DNA from: Coffea arabica
Taxonomy: Eukaryota; Streptophyta; Magnoliopsida; Gentianales; Rubiaceae
Length of the DNA: 64,000 nt
Direction: 5' to 3'
Assembly: GCF_036785885.1 (NCBI RefSeq)
Contig: NC_092330.1
Coordinates: forward strand, 12,124,525 to 12,188,524
The notes under the pieces were generated by a model. The model was not told the DNA's origin and made no database searches. It saw only the letters and a program-made list of their open reading frames with translations. The position numbers were made by a program, and so were the translations under genes. Below, one piece after another: positions 12,395-23,416 of the stretch (position 1 is its first letter; every line of letters starts with the position of its first letter).

Positions 12395-13240
12395 TCATCC
12401 AAACTTAGGAGGGGTCCCTTTATCCCCTTGAGTCGAACTACTCGCAGAGAACCCCCGTTTTTTCACCTGAAAGTTTCTTACTTGAAGCCTCGCATTTTCA
12501 ACTCGTAAAGCTTTCTCTACGGCGTCACTAAAGATATTGATCTGGGCTACCGCCAGATCCTTTTGAATTTCCACATTGAGCCCCTGAATAAAACGCCGAA
12601 CTCTCCTTTGCTCCGTCAGAATGAGTTCAGGGGCAAACTTGGATAAACGAGTAAACTGGCTCTCGTACTCAGCCACTGATTGAGTCCCTTGGCGGAGCCT
12701 AATAAACTCGTCCTCCTTCTTTTCCTGGACTAGAGGGGGAAAGTATTTCGCATTGAATTCCCGCACAAAGTTTACCCATGTCCTTGGTGTTTGTTCCCGG
12801 TCCCACTTCATTCGTATCACGTTCCACCAAGAACGCGCGGCCCCTTCTAATTGAAAGACAGCGAAAGTAACCTGTCTTTCCTCGGAATAGTGTAGGGCGG
12901 CAAAGATATCTATCATTTTCTCTAACCATTTTTCGGGCACGTCCAGATCTGGCCCGCCCAGAAATTTTGGTGGAGAGAACTTCTGAAATCGCTCTAGCGC
13001 CCGATCTTCACTCTCGACTACATGGCCAGGGTTCCCAGGTTGCTGGATAGGAGGTTGGCCCTGCTGTTGCACTACGTGGGCTAACAGGTCAGTCATTTGC
13101 TGCATAGCAGCGGCTATCTGGGCATTAGGGTCAACCCTAGGTTCAGGGTTTGATTCAGTCGTGGTACTCCTAATACCCTCGTCAGTTGTGGGTTGCCTAA
13201 CCCCACGCCCGCGGCCTCGTCCGCTACGAGTGCCTTCCAT
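12395..13240 (-). CDS. Gag (capsid) ORF ended by an in-frame TGA
   Basis: 281 codons. The N-terminus is arginine/glycine-rich (GRGRGRGVRQ). A Retrotrans_gag-type capsid core follows, with WLEKMIDIFAAL, FQLEGAARSWWNVI, FVREFNAKYFPP and YESQFTRLSKFAPEL. Gag packages the element RNA. In this family the zinc knuckle normally follows in the same polypeptide. Here the TGA at 12395-12397 falls between capsid and knuckle, and pol continues in the same frame. That could be a recent inactivating change or a site of stop readthrough. The first explanation is simpler, since gag knuckles normally lie before any such recoding site. A pyrimidine-rich ...GATTTTAG sits about 14 bases upstream of the ATG and could be a splice acceptor. 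Confidence 0.9.
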   Translation of the reverse strand: MEGTRSGRGRGRGVRQPTTDEGIRSTTTESNPEPRVDPNAQIAAAMQQMTDLLAHVVQQQGQPPIQQPGNPGHVVESEDRALERFQKFSPPKFLGGPDLDVPEKWLEKMIDIFAALHYSEERQVTFAVFQLEGAARSWWNVIRMKWDREQTPRTWVNFVREFNAKYFPPLVQEKKEDEFIRLRQGTQSVAEYESQFTRLSKFAPELILTEQRRVRRFIQGLNVEIQKDLAVAQINIFSDAVEKALRVENARLQVRNFQVKKRGFSASSSTQGDKGTPPKFG

Positions 13241-13562
13241 TCTCTAGGTCACTCTAAAATCGAGGCACAAACTAATATCAAAAGGCATATCAATATAGTC
13301 ATATAAGCATGAACAAAAATTAAAAGTAAACACCACATAAGGCACGTATACACATAGCACATTTATACATGGAACACATAACTGTGTCAAACAGTCATAC
13401 ATAAGCAGTCAAGCAAATATATACAAAGTACTCCCGTGAAGCCAAAAGAGGGTCTGCCAAAATACACTGTACAACCTAGGTCTCAGAAGTACAAAACAAC
13501 TAACCAAAAGCTTTTCCTAGGTATCCCTCACACGGGATCAAAACTAGGCCCAAAACCCTAAT

Positions 13563-14105
13563 CTAGTCCTCGACGGAGCCAACCGACTCCCCCCCAGAGC
13601 TAGAGCTAGGGCTAGGGGCGCCTCCCTGACCTAGAGCTCCGCCACCTGGAGCTCCCCCTGGCGCATTGGCGCCAATCACCTCCTGGATCAGCGCCCCACA
13701 CTCATCGATAATCGCGCCGGATCGGTCTCTCACCTCCCGGACTACTCGAATAAGGCGGTCGTTAACCGCCTGCAACTGCTCTCTCAGAGCGTCCGTCCTC
13801 TCCTGCTCCATGGCCACGTCCCCCCGGAGCTCTCCGATCCTATCGGCCTGCATCCGCATGATGCCCCTAAGCCTAAGGGTCTCAGTACGCTCCCTGGCGG
13901 CGTCACATCTAAGCCTCTGTCGCTCGGCAAGTACCGCCACCACCACGTGGTCCGCGTAGGAGTAAAACTGGCAACGCCTACAGCGGCGGGTCCGGCTAGC
14001 GGTATGCCATAGCCGGATCGGACCTCCCGGTCTCTCCTGGTAGTCGACAACCCGTGGGCGCCTCTGAGGTGGCTCGCCTCCACCTGCTCCACTAGTACCG
14101 GCCAT
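13563..14105 (-). CDS. Extra leader ORF upstream of gag, coiled-coil protein
   Basis: 180 codons between the PBS and gag, starting in good context (GGGTATGGCC). It is far more GC-rich than the flanking LTR and spacer. The N-terminus is glycine/arginine-rich. A short cluster with cysteines follows (TRRCRRCQFYSYADH, near residue 40). Residues about 60-140 are charged heptad-like helix (LRLRGIMRMQADRIGELRGD, DALREQLQAVNDRLIRVV), probably a coiled coil. The tail is Gly/Ala/Pro/Ser-rich. I do not recognise it. Its open frame in a young element suggests a real accessory protein, or a gag-like fragment made by splicing. It does not match the known pol domains. Confidence 0.65.
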   Translation of the reverse strand: MAGTSGAGGGEPPQRRPRVVDYQERPGGPIRLWHTASRTRRCRRCQFYSYADHVVVAVLAERQRLRCDAARERTETLRLRGIMRMQADRIGELRGDVAMEQERTDALREQLQAVNDRLIRVVREVRDRSGAIIDECGALIQEVIGANAPGGAPGGGALGQGGAPSPSSSSGGESVGSVED

Positions 14106-14226
14106 ACCCTACAAAGATAGCAAAGGTTTATAGCTTAGACAATATATTCACACTTAATAGCATCTAATCACAATCCCAAAAGTTCTAAGAAACAGGTTTC
14201 AAGTTCGCCCAGGTTATTTCTAACCT

Positions 14227-14239
14227 GGCTCTGATACCA
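14227..14239 (-). other. Primer binding site (initiator tRNA-Met)
   Basis: The minus strand reads TGGTATCAGAGCC two bases inside the 5' LTR. It is complementary to the 3' end of plant initiator methionine tRNA, the usual primer of chromoviruses. Confidence 0.93.
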
Positions 14240-14241
14240 CT

Positions 14242-16748
14242 TGTGACAGCCCCACCTTCCCCTAAGCCGTACCAAAGGAGTTAGCGGACTGCCTGCCCAG
14301 CTCTCGCCAGGACTACTAAAACGGTCAAACACTAACTCAAGTCGTTCGGGAAAATATTGGCGCGCTTAAACAACCCAATAAATAAGAAACGGAAAACAAA
14401 AGTCAAAACGTGAAGCGAATAGTGACCGCCACGTCACAATCCGCCAAGATCCCATGGATTACAAGAAATTTCCAACAATCACTGAAAAGAGTATATACAA
14501 GCCAAGTACAATCCATTGGATAGGAATACACCCTATTACAAACCTCATTTGTATGGTTACAAGCCAAAAGAAAGCATTTAAATCCAAGTACAAACAAAGG
14601 TTCCAACTATTGAGGAGCTATCCAAAATCTCTCAACTAGCTCTACTCAACTCATGCTTCAAAGTCAAAAGTCCAAAAGACAATTCCCTGTAAGGAAAACA
14701 AAATTTAACGGAGTGAGCTTTCGCCCAATGAGGTACTATCACGTACATATACCAAGATCACATAAACTCAAGAGCATTCAGTCCAAATACGTTCGTCAAG
14801 TAAGTAAAAGCAATAACACCCAAGTGTAAGGAATAAAAGGATACGGATGGCTCTCAGGAGCCCTTTTCCTCTTTTGCCATACTTGATCTCATCTCATTGA
14901 CTCTCCGTCAATGTATACCAGGTAATCATGACCGTAGACCCCTCTTTACTCCAATTATCCGTCCACCTCACTTTCCCCTTACCGGGCCCGAACACCACAC
15001 AGTACAAAATTGGTATTACTCGAGTAAACCGGAATCTAGGGTCTCATACCCAAAGATTCTCAAATACAGTCCCCCTGGCTTGTCAAATGTCCCCGACCAA
15101 GTCCTTACTGGCTCGAGTCCATTGACTTCCAATGAGGTAGAGCTCAAAGTAAACAGTACAGATCCAGAGTTACAGTAACGATCGGCATCCAAGCGACACC
15201 AAATCAAAGACAGTCAAGAGTATTCAAGTTATCATAGCCAAACAAGTAGGCCAGAGAGTACGAGAGTGGTAAAGTACACCCTCGCCTCACCTAGTCCAAA
15301 CAATCATCACAACTAGTCCAAAACACAGAATTCAAGTACAAGAAAGCCACGGAATAACAAATATGTGAGTAGTACACTCACCAAGTCAAACAAAGTAATT
15401 TCACAAGTTTTCGCCCGACGTGAGCCTCGGATCACCGGCACGCCCTATAATAATCAAGAAAGTACAATTAGGACTCAAACACGCGTCGAATACCCTTTTA
15501 ATAGGAACTATTAAGGTAAAACCCAAATATAGCTTGGAAATGAAAAATACATAATATTTAGGGTTAAAAGTAGAAACAACCCTAAAATCGATCACTTCTA
15601 TCCAATCTCAACCCAACTCACACGACTCTAATATCCTAGACACTTGGACAGCATTTCCCCTAAATTTCAGCTTTTCCAACCTACAAAACAACCATTAAAA
15701 CCATCCAATATAACCACAAGCACCCAAACAATTCATAAGCCATACAATATACTTAATTAGGGTCACAATACCCCTCAATTATAGCCAATTAGAAGCTCAA
15801 CAATCAACCATAGAAAAGCCCCAATTGAAACCCTAAATCTGAAATTTTTCGCACAAACGGAAATTTTCCGCAATCAACTACAATTAACGCACAAGAGAGC
15901 TACAAAACACCATTTAGAACCACCAACTCAAGCTCAATCATATCCAACATAAGCAAACAGAAAAATTCCAAGAAAAATCAGAAAATTAGGAAACTTCACT
16001 CCAATCCACCAAATCTTCCGAAAAATCACGTATAGAGCTACTATAAGGCACCACTTGGCCAAAATTAGAAACAAAAGATGAGTTTCAAGCAAGATACCTT
16101 AGATCTTCAAGAAAGGTTGAAGCTTAGAAGGTTTTCTTCCAAAACAAAACCACCAAGTTCTTCAAACACCCGTAGCAAGATGATTTTATGGACTAATTCA
16201 AGAAATAATCGGTTGATTCTCAAGATTGGAGCAAGATTTGAAGATAGAAGGTTGAAGGTTTCTTTCCTTTGTTGGCTAGAGAGGTTCAGCCATGAGGAGC
16301 TGAAGAATGAAGATGATTTGGTCCAATTTTGACTTTTAAGTGAAGACAAAGAAAGTTAGGCAAAGTTAGGTATGGTTTGGCCAACCAAAATTGGACACTT
16401 GGCACCTTATTTTCACTTAGAGTTATCCTCTTATCCCTCCAAGGTTAATTCATCTAGGTAACCTCTAATCATCTCCTAACACCTAGTAATAAAATCCCTT
16501 TGTGCAAAATTTAACCGAATCGGCCGAATTTCTCTCACTAAATGCACTAGCGGGTCCCACGTCCAAAATACGTTCCAAATTTCTCACGAACTACCTTATA
16601 CTAGAAAAATGATTTAAAAACTATATTTACTGATAAAATGTTAATAAAAGTAATATAATAAAGAAAATACAAGAAAACGGTGCACAGGAATAAAATAATA
16701 AATAAATAAATAATAAATTTTTTTTTTTTTTGTTTCTGGGTTCTCACA
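14242..16748 (-). repeat. 5' LTR of the intact chromovirus
   Basis: 2507 bp and nearly identical to 6085-8594. As the 5' LTR it should carry the element promoter. Candidate spliced-leader signals are described in the findings. Confidence 0.95.
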
Positions 16749-16753
16749 AGGAA
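16749..16753. repeat. Target site duplication AGGAA (right)
   Basis: Matches 6080-6084. Together they prove that the two LINE halves were contiguous before insertion. Confidence 0.95.
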
Positions 16754-19460
16754 ATTGCGCATCACTCTCCAAGCGAGAAACGACATTTTCATTGGCAACA
16801 CCGAAGACCATAGCAGTGAGTCAACCAAGGAATACTGCCTCTTTTGTCGAAGCACCTCCCATGCCGACTTAACCGAGAAGCAACCCGTCGGAGAAGGTAG
16901 CCAAACCATCCTATCTTTCTGAGATACGTCGAATGGCGTGTCCTTGATAGCCTGGATGACAAAACTCGGGACCCATTGGGCAAGACGCAATTCATCCCAC
17001 CCATCCAACGTAATAAATTCGGAGACAAGGAAGTGAGGATGATCAGGCCGAACCACCACACTCTCCAAAGGCTCATGAAGGACCCAGCGATCTTTCCAAA
17101 AATCCACCAAACCATCCCCTAAACACCACCTAATGCTCGGCTCAACCATGGGACGTATCGCCTGAAGACGCCTCCAAATCGCCGAAGGTCGCACGGGTGC
17201 CGCGTCCGCTGGATGACAACCGTTGACGTATTTGGCGTGCATGAATTCTGCCCAAACAGAAGTTCCCAGCCTGAACCGCCACCACAATTTAGCGGAGAAA
17301 GCTCGCGCCATGTCCCTGAAAGAGCGGAAACCCAGGCCCCCTTCGTCAACAGGAAAGCACAAATTATCCCAGGAGGACCAATGAATGCGCCTCTCCCCGT
17401 TCTGGTCCCATAGAAAGGAATTACAAAGTACGCCCAGCCTAGTGAGCACAGCCTTGGGAGGATCCAACACCTGAAGTAAATACATGGGCAGCGAAGCAAG
17501 GACATGCCGTGCTAATACGAGTTTACCCCCAAAAGATAGCAATTTCGTGCTCCAATGTTCAAGACGACTCCTCATTTTGGAAACAATTCCATCAAACAAG
17601 ATACCACAACGCCGGCCTTTATAAATAGGAGCCCCCAAATAAGTGAAAGGAAATGTCTGCCTGTTGAAACCCAGACCCCTATGTACCAACTGCTCCTGGC
17701 CCGAAGAAGCCCATGACGGCAAGAAAAAAGAACTCTTGGTGACATTTACTCTCTGTCCTGATGCTACTTGATAGTCCGAAAGAAAACCCTTGAGCGCAGA
17801 CAAGCACTCCTCTGAACATCTTGTGAAAATGAGCATGTCATCGGCGAAGGCCAAGTAGGGGACTACTGTCCCTGCTGAAACAAACCGCCTGTGCGGCTGA
17901 CTATCCAGGAGATGGTGCAGCCCACGGCCTAAAAACTCCGCAATTAACACAAAAAGGCCAGGAGAAACCGGGTCACCCTGCCTAACACCCCTCGTGGACT
18001 TAAAAAATCCAGAAGGCTCTCCATTCACCAAGACAGAAAACCAATTATTAGACACCAAGCGAAAAATAATGTCTACCACATGTTCAGCAAATCCAAACTT
18101 CCGAAGCATAAACAAAAGAAAAGGCCATTCAACCCTGTCATACGCCTTTTCCATATCCAATTTTAGCATAAGATTTGGGTGCCTCAACCGCCTATCCAGA
18201 TCCACCACCAACTCCTGAGTAAGAAGAATGTTGTCCGTTATCCCCCGACCTGGCACAAACCCTGTCTGCCACGGGGATATTAAGGTAGGGAGAACCGTAG
18301 CCAACCTATCCGAGACGAGCTTGGAAATAATTTTCGAGCAGACGTTGCAAAGACTTATTGGCCGGAAATCTTTCCATTGCCCAGCACCCGCCACCTTAGG
18401 CAATAAAATGATGGAAGTGCTAGTAAAGCACCTAGGCAGCCGCATACCTTGGAAAAAGGCCTGTACCGCCTCCAATAAATCAGATTTAATAATATCCCAG
18501 CACACCTGGTAAAAACCTGCCCCAAACCCATCCGGACCCGGAGCACTATCTGCATCCAAAGCAAAGACCACCCCCTTCAATTCTTCCATTCCAGGCAAGG
18601 CACCTAACCTGTCATTATCTGCCGACGTTAATTGAGGGAGCGAAAACGGAAGTGCTGGAGGGAGAAAACCGTGTTGCTCAGATGCGAACAAGGAGGAGAA
18701 GAACCCCACGGCTGACCGCCTAATATCATGTATATCCTCCAGCCATGCTCCAGATTGCTCTTTAATACGGGCCACAAAATTATAACTTCGGCGTTGGCGG
18801 CAACGAGAATGGAAGTATGCCGAATTAGCATCCCCAACCTGCAACCATTTGATGCCCGACTTTTGTCTCCAGTACTCACACTCCACTGCCAAGCTCCTTG
18901 CATAAGCCGCCTTTGCCTCCTCCAGTTCTGCTCTGGAAACTGAATCCCTCTCCTTGTCAAAATGTTCCTCCCTTTGTTTCATAACAGCCTCAGCCTCCTT
19001 CACTTTGTTAAAAACATTACCAAAGACCTGTACATTCCATGTTTGCAGACAGCCTTTTACCGCCCGCAATTTATTATGGAACTTCGGCATACCCAGCCCC
19101 TCCACAGGCATCGCCCAACCCTGGCGGACCACCTCCATAAAACCTGAATGCCTCTGCCATACATTTAAAAATTTAAAAGAACTTTTCCCTTTTCTCCCAT
19201 TGTTGGCAGTAATAACCAGCGGAGCATGATCCGAACGCCCTCTGGACAAATGAAACACATGGGAGAGATCGTACCCCTCAGCCCAATCCCGATTCATCAA
19301 AGCCCTATCCAATCTCTGCCACACCCTACCATTCGTCCATGTAAATAACGACCCATCAAAAGGAACCTCCGCTAAACCACAGGTGCCAATGGCAGCGTTA
19401 AATTCCTCAATGTTCCGTAAGCTTGGTCTGGTTTTAGGGACGGAAGTTTGGGGTCTTTTC
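16754..19460 (-). mobile_element. LINE-1 (first LINE), 5' segment with endonuclease end and RT
   Basis: An open frame runs on the minus strand from about 19460 to the gypsy insertion. It starts inside the endonuclease (GTCGLAEVPFDGSLFTWTNG, then WQRLDRALMNRDW and SDHAPLV). The reverse transcriptase has LPKVAGAGQWKDFRPISLCN, LDMEKAYDRVEW, GVRQGDPVSPGLFVL and the catalytic YLAFADDMLIF. The thumb/connection region (SFGGKLVLARHVLASLPMYL) follows. No stop is seen across more than 880 codons, and the frame continues at 6079-5107. The LINE lacks ORF1 and the start of ORF2, which fits ordinary 5' truncation at about 19460, so it could not move by itself. Confidence 0.92.
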
Positions 19461-20682
19461 TATAGGCTTTAGCTGATGGATTTTTGTGAGTTCACGGCTG
19501 TTTCTTTGGTTGTCTTTGTGCGCAATCTGGGTTGGAGAATTCTTGGAAATGCACAGAATGAGGTTGGGTTTTGATGATATGATCCATAAAATGTTGCTTC
19601 GGTTTGAAAAGTTTGTTGTTTGTTCGGATTTTGTTAGCCACGTATGTACGGAATGTCATAGTTGCAAAAAATTACAGCAAGAAATCTGATTTTATGGCCA
19701 CTCTCTGCCTTGTTTCCTTTCATTTTGCATGTTTAGTTTTTTGTGCGTGATGATGGCCTTAAGGAAGCTAATAAATGTTGAGTTTGAAGCATTGTTTAAG
19801 ATGTTTGGGTGGCTAGTAAGAAACATTTGCAGAAACCCAGCAACCAGAAATGAAGAAAGCTTCATTCGATGCATGCATGAACATGTTGCTAAAATTGCAC
19901 TTTACTCCCCTTAGCTTCTATCTATGCTACGAAGGCCTAATTATGTTCTAATTTCTTGCAATTAGGTCCTAAAGTAATTGCAATTTAAACCATTACTTGA
20001 CCTTTTCATTATTTATGAGCCTTTGAAGTTTCCCAAACATTTTAATTGGACTTGAATGATTGATTAATGTTTGCTCTTTGGATTGATTGGTAATTTACCT
20101 TCTTTGTAATTATGCATTATTTGATTACATTTAAGTTGCAATTGGGAAAGATTTGGTGATTTTGTTGGTTTAACTTATTTTTTTTGTGTTTTTATTCATA
20201 TTTTACTATTTAATTGGTGCCTTGACCTTTCTATTGTTTTGAAGCTAATTTTTCCTTCATTTGATCACCAATGCAAGGGAGGTATACTCTGCTCCTTATT
20301 TTGATTTTTTCTTGACTCTATGTGCCCCTACGTGACTTTATGTGCTTTATTGCATGCCCTTTTGAATGTTTTCATTTTTCATTTTTTTATTTGCTCGCTT
20401 TATTTGTTTTAATTTGTTCAAATTTGATTATTTAAAGGGCATTAAAATGCCAAGATGTAATAGTTAGGCATTAATTATTTTGTTCATTTTTCCCCCCTTA
20501 GATTGTAGTAGGGCCCCCCAATGTAATAGTTAGGGCTTGTTTGCTTTATTTGCTTGGTATGTTTTGCATGCTTATATGTTATGTGTTATCCACTTTCTTA
20601 GACCCTTGCATCTAGATATCATGCTTATGTGTTATGTGCTATACGTGATTTATGTGTTTATATGCTTTTATTAGGTCTAAAG
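19461..20682 (+). repeat. Continuation of the TGTAGACACC-type LTR
   Basis: This AT-rich, non-coding stretch between the LINE end and the next LTR has the character of a long plant LTR. It includes the lines GCAATTAGGTCCTAAAGTAATTGC and CCAATGTAATAGTTAGGG. It is best explained as the other side of the LINE insertion into the LTR begun at 4819. GATTTTT at 4964-4970 and 19479-19485 may be a short LINE target duplication. No open frame is convincing. The right end merges into the next LTR near GCATGCCAAGC. Confidence 0.45.
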
Positions 20683-23416
20683 CATGCCAAGCAAGATCTC
20701 AAAAGATCAAGTTTCAGGTCCCAAGGTTTACCAAGTTTTCCCGACCAAGACCTCACGATTGGCTGCGAGATTAAGAGGTTTAACCATTGGGTTTGGGCGT
20801 CCCCGCAGGTCAGGTTTTCAAAAACAGATCAAGCTTTAGTCGATGAGATTTTCTCTGCATTCGACTTCAGGTCATGTACATGTAAAATCTAGTAATTTCA
20901 TGTAATTCATGTAGCAAGTCATGTATTGATCCCAGTAAAGGAGATGAAGTGCGGTAAAGTACACACTTCCCTCAACAAGTATAGTTCATGTAACAACAAG
21001 TTCAAGTAGAGTTCATGTAGGCAACAAATCTCAAGTGAAATACAAGTAAACATGCACTTGATACTCACCAAGTATCAAAAGTCAAAGTTCGAGAAATTGG
21101 CTCTAAGACGCTTTGTCGGGAGTTCCCTCGAAGTCCTCTTGAGATCCTGAAGGTATGCAATAATGCATTGTATATCAAATTCCAGGCCATACAGTATTCG
21201 TGTAAAGACAAGAAATAGTCAATTTTGACTCCAAAATTCAAGTTTCCAAAGTATTTCAATTCATAAGGAATCGACTTTCAAATGAGGTCTCAAGTGATAG
21301 GTGAACTCAAGTTCACCATGAAAATAGGTTTAAAATACTCTAAGAGTTGTAAAAATGTAACCTAGGCCCTTAAAAGAACATTTAGGTCCAAATTGGAAAT
21401 TTTCACATTTCGAGTCATTCTTTGAAAAAATCAGTCTGGAAGTTCGGAAAGTCTAAAAATGGAAAATTTTACACCATCAGAAAATTCATTTGAAGCATAA
21501 CAACTTTGTAGAAGGTCACTTTCCAAGAATCAAATCAGAAACAAGTCAATTTCTCCAAGAAAATTTACTATTCATTGAAGATAGGTCAAAACAGTCCAAG
21601 TTTTTCCAATAACTTTGGAATTTTGGCAAAATCATAGAATCAAAACCAGCCTTTGAAATTTAATATGCAAGTAAAGTTCCAATCCAGGTTTCAAATAAAA
21701 AAAATGGAACTCGATTCCAATGTTCCTAGCCCAAGAAATAAAAGTTGAAGTTTCGCTAAAATTCCTGGACTGTTGGCCTTTCCAGAAATTTTCCAGATTT
21801 AATGTCCTTTGCTAATTGGGCCGTATCTCACTCGATTCTCAGTGAAATTGAAAACAGTTTCCAAAATCATAAGTGGTTTCCAAATTGAAACTAGGTTTAT
21901 ATTTGTCTAGAAGAAATCATTTCCAAAATCCAGACATAAGTGGTTCAAAATCAAGCAACAAAATGGATTTTCTGGACAGTCTCGGATGAACAGTAATAAA
22001 CAGGCAGCCAACTTTCAAGACTCGCCATGAATCGCTCGCGACGAACTAGAAAATGAGCTTGGTACCATTTTAAAGATCTAAGAGTATACTTTCAAATGCC
22101 GCAAACGGCACTCAATTTTGATCATCGAGAAAAACGTTATGATCTCCACAAGATCACTGGTCAGAAAATTTCTGGATCTAGTCCAGTTTTGCCTCTTTGC
22201 TCATAACTCAAAATTTATCCAACCAAATTGGCTAATTGTTTTGTAGACAATCACCACACACATAACACAACATATATCACTCACATTTGTAGCCAAATTA
22301 TGCACGAAAATATCAAAGCAAAACAGGGCAGCAAGTCCTTAAAATTTCGGACAGTACCTTCTCCAAATTTCTAATTTTCTTCCAACTTCATTCCATCAAT
22401 CATTCTATATACATGTAACATAGCACAATATCAGCAACCACAACATGTTAATTCATCAAATCAGCCACCAATAAGCATCCTCAAGCCCTCACGCATGTCG
22501 TGAAATTGCAAGAAAATAATTACTCAACCAATCAACCCAAATTCTACTATAGGTTGCAAACCCATGCTGCCTTTGCTCCATTTGAGCTATAATTTTGCAA
22601 GATTGAAGTGTGGGTGAGTGAGTTACCTCAAGAACTTAGTTGGACAACTTTAGGGCAGAAATTTTGACCAAAATTCCTCCAAAAAAACTTATGAACAGCC
22701 CCCTCTTCCAAGCTAGGATTAAAGCCCTCTAATGGATGATGAAATTTGGAAGTGGATTAAAGCAAGTTTGTGAGGATTTTGACTAGATTTTTTTCTTCCC
22801 CTTTTTTTTCTTCCTATTTTTGGCCAAATAGAGAGTGAAGAGAGAAGAGAGAGTGAAATCAGATTTTGTAATGAAAGTGGAGAGAATTGGTGACTTAATG
22901 GTTAAGTCTAAGTGTCAACTCATGCTAGGTCCGTTTAGGGTTTTCGCGTGTCTAATTTTCGTGCTCGTTTGCAAATTTTGTGCACTAAACCTCTGAAGTA
23001 ATTTCCCTAGTACATTAGTAGTACATTACTAGTAGTCTCATGTTCTTAAAATCTCCAATTAATCAAATTAGTGTGCCTGTCGGGGCTTTTTTGGCACGCT
23101 CGCGTATAAAGGTCAAACTTAAGGGTTTTCTCGTTTGAACTTGGAAATTCAACTTATTCAATTCTAAAACTCTACAATATGATAATCCAAGTATATATAA
23201 CAATAAAAATCATGATAAGTAATTCATCTTGAATAAATTTGGGCATTAAAATAATATGCGCTTAAAGAACCAATCGGTAAAATTTATTTTCGAGAAATTC
23301 ATGTACTTTAGTAAATTTATTTATTTATTTATTTATTTGGGGTAACTAGAGTATGAAATATTTTTAAAATGACCAATTTAATAATATTTTGAAATAATAA
23401 AATTATGAGTCCTCAC
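20683..23416 (-). repeat. Gypsy LTR, family B, minus strand, 3' end missing
   Basis: The minus strand begins TGTGAGGACTCATAA at 23416. It contains the blocks shared by the other LTRs: GGTGAGTATCAAG near 21060, GTGTACTTTACCGCACTT near 20950, and a match to the complement of 31680-31810 near 20690-20790. The last 700 or so bases of the LTR are absent, and homology stops at about 20683. Compared with 29089-32496 the full length would have been about 3.4 kb. It abuts an opposite-orientation LTR fragment at 23417. Confidence 0.8.

Larger units (their letters stand above)
6085..16748 (-). mobile_element. Nearly intact Ty3/gypsy chromovirus (Tekay/Del-like)
   Basis: The element is 10.66 kb, reads on the minus strand, and is bounded by LTRs of 2507 and 2510 bp and by AGGAA duplications. 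From its 5' end it holds LTR (14242-16748), PBS (14227-14239), leader ORF (13563-14105), gag (12395-13240), pol with protease-RT-RNase H-integrase-chromodomain (8444-12367), PPT (8595-8606) and LTR (6085-8594). By eye I count three or four substitutions plus a poly(T) length difference between the LTRs, so the insertion is very recent. Long LTRs, the tRNA-iMet primer site and a C-terminal chromodomain point to the Tekay/Del clade, but a phylogeny would be needed to prove it. It interrupts a LINE ORF2. Confidence 0.95.

Noticed and set aside
13666..13959. Plus-strand open frame opposite the leader ORF
   Set aside because: It is a GC-rich shadow of the minus-strand ORF; its composition mirrors the codons of the other strand and it lacks domain features.
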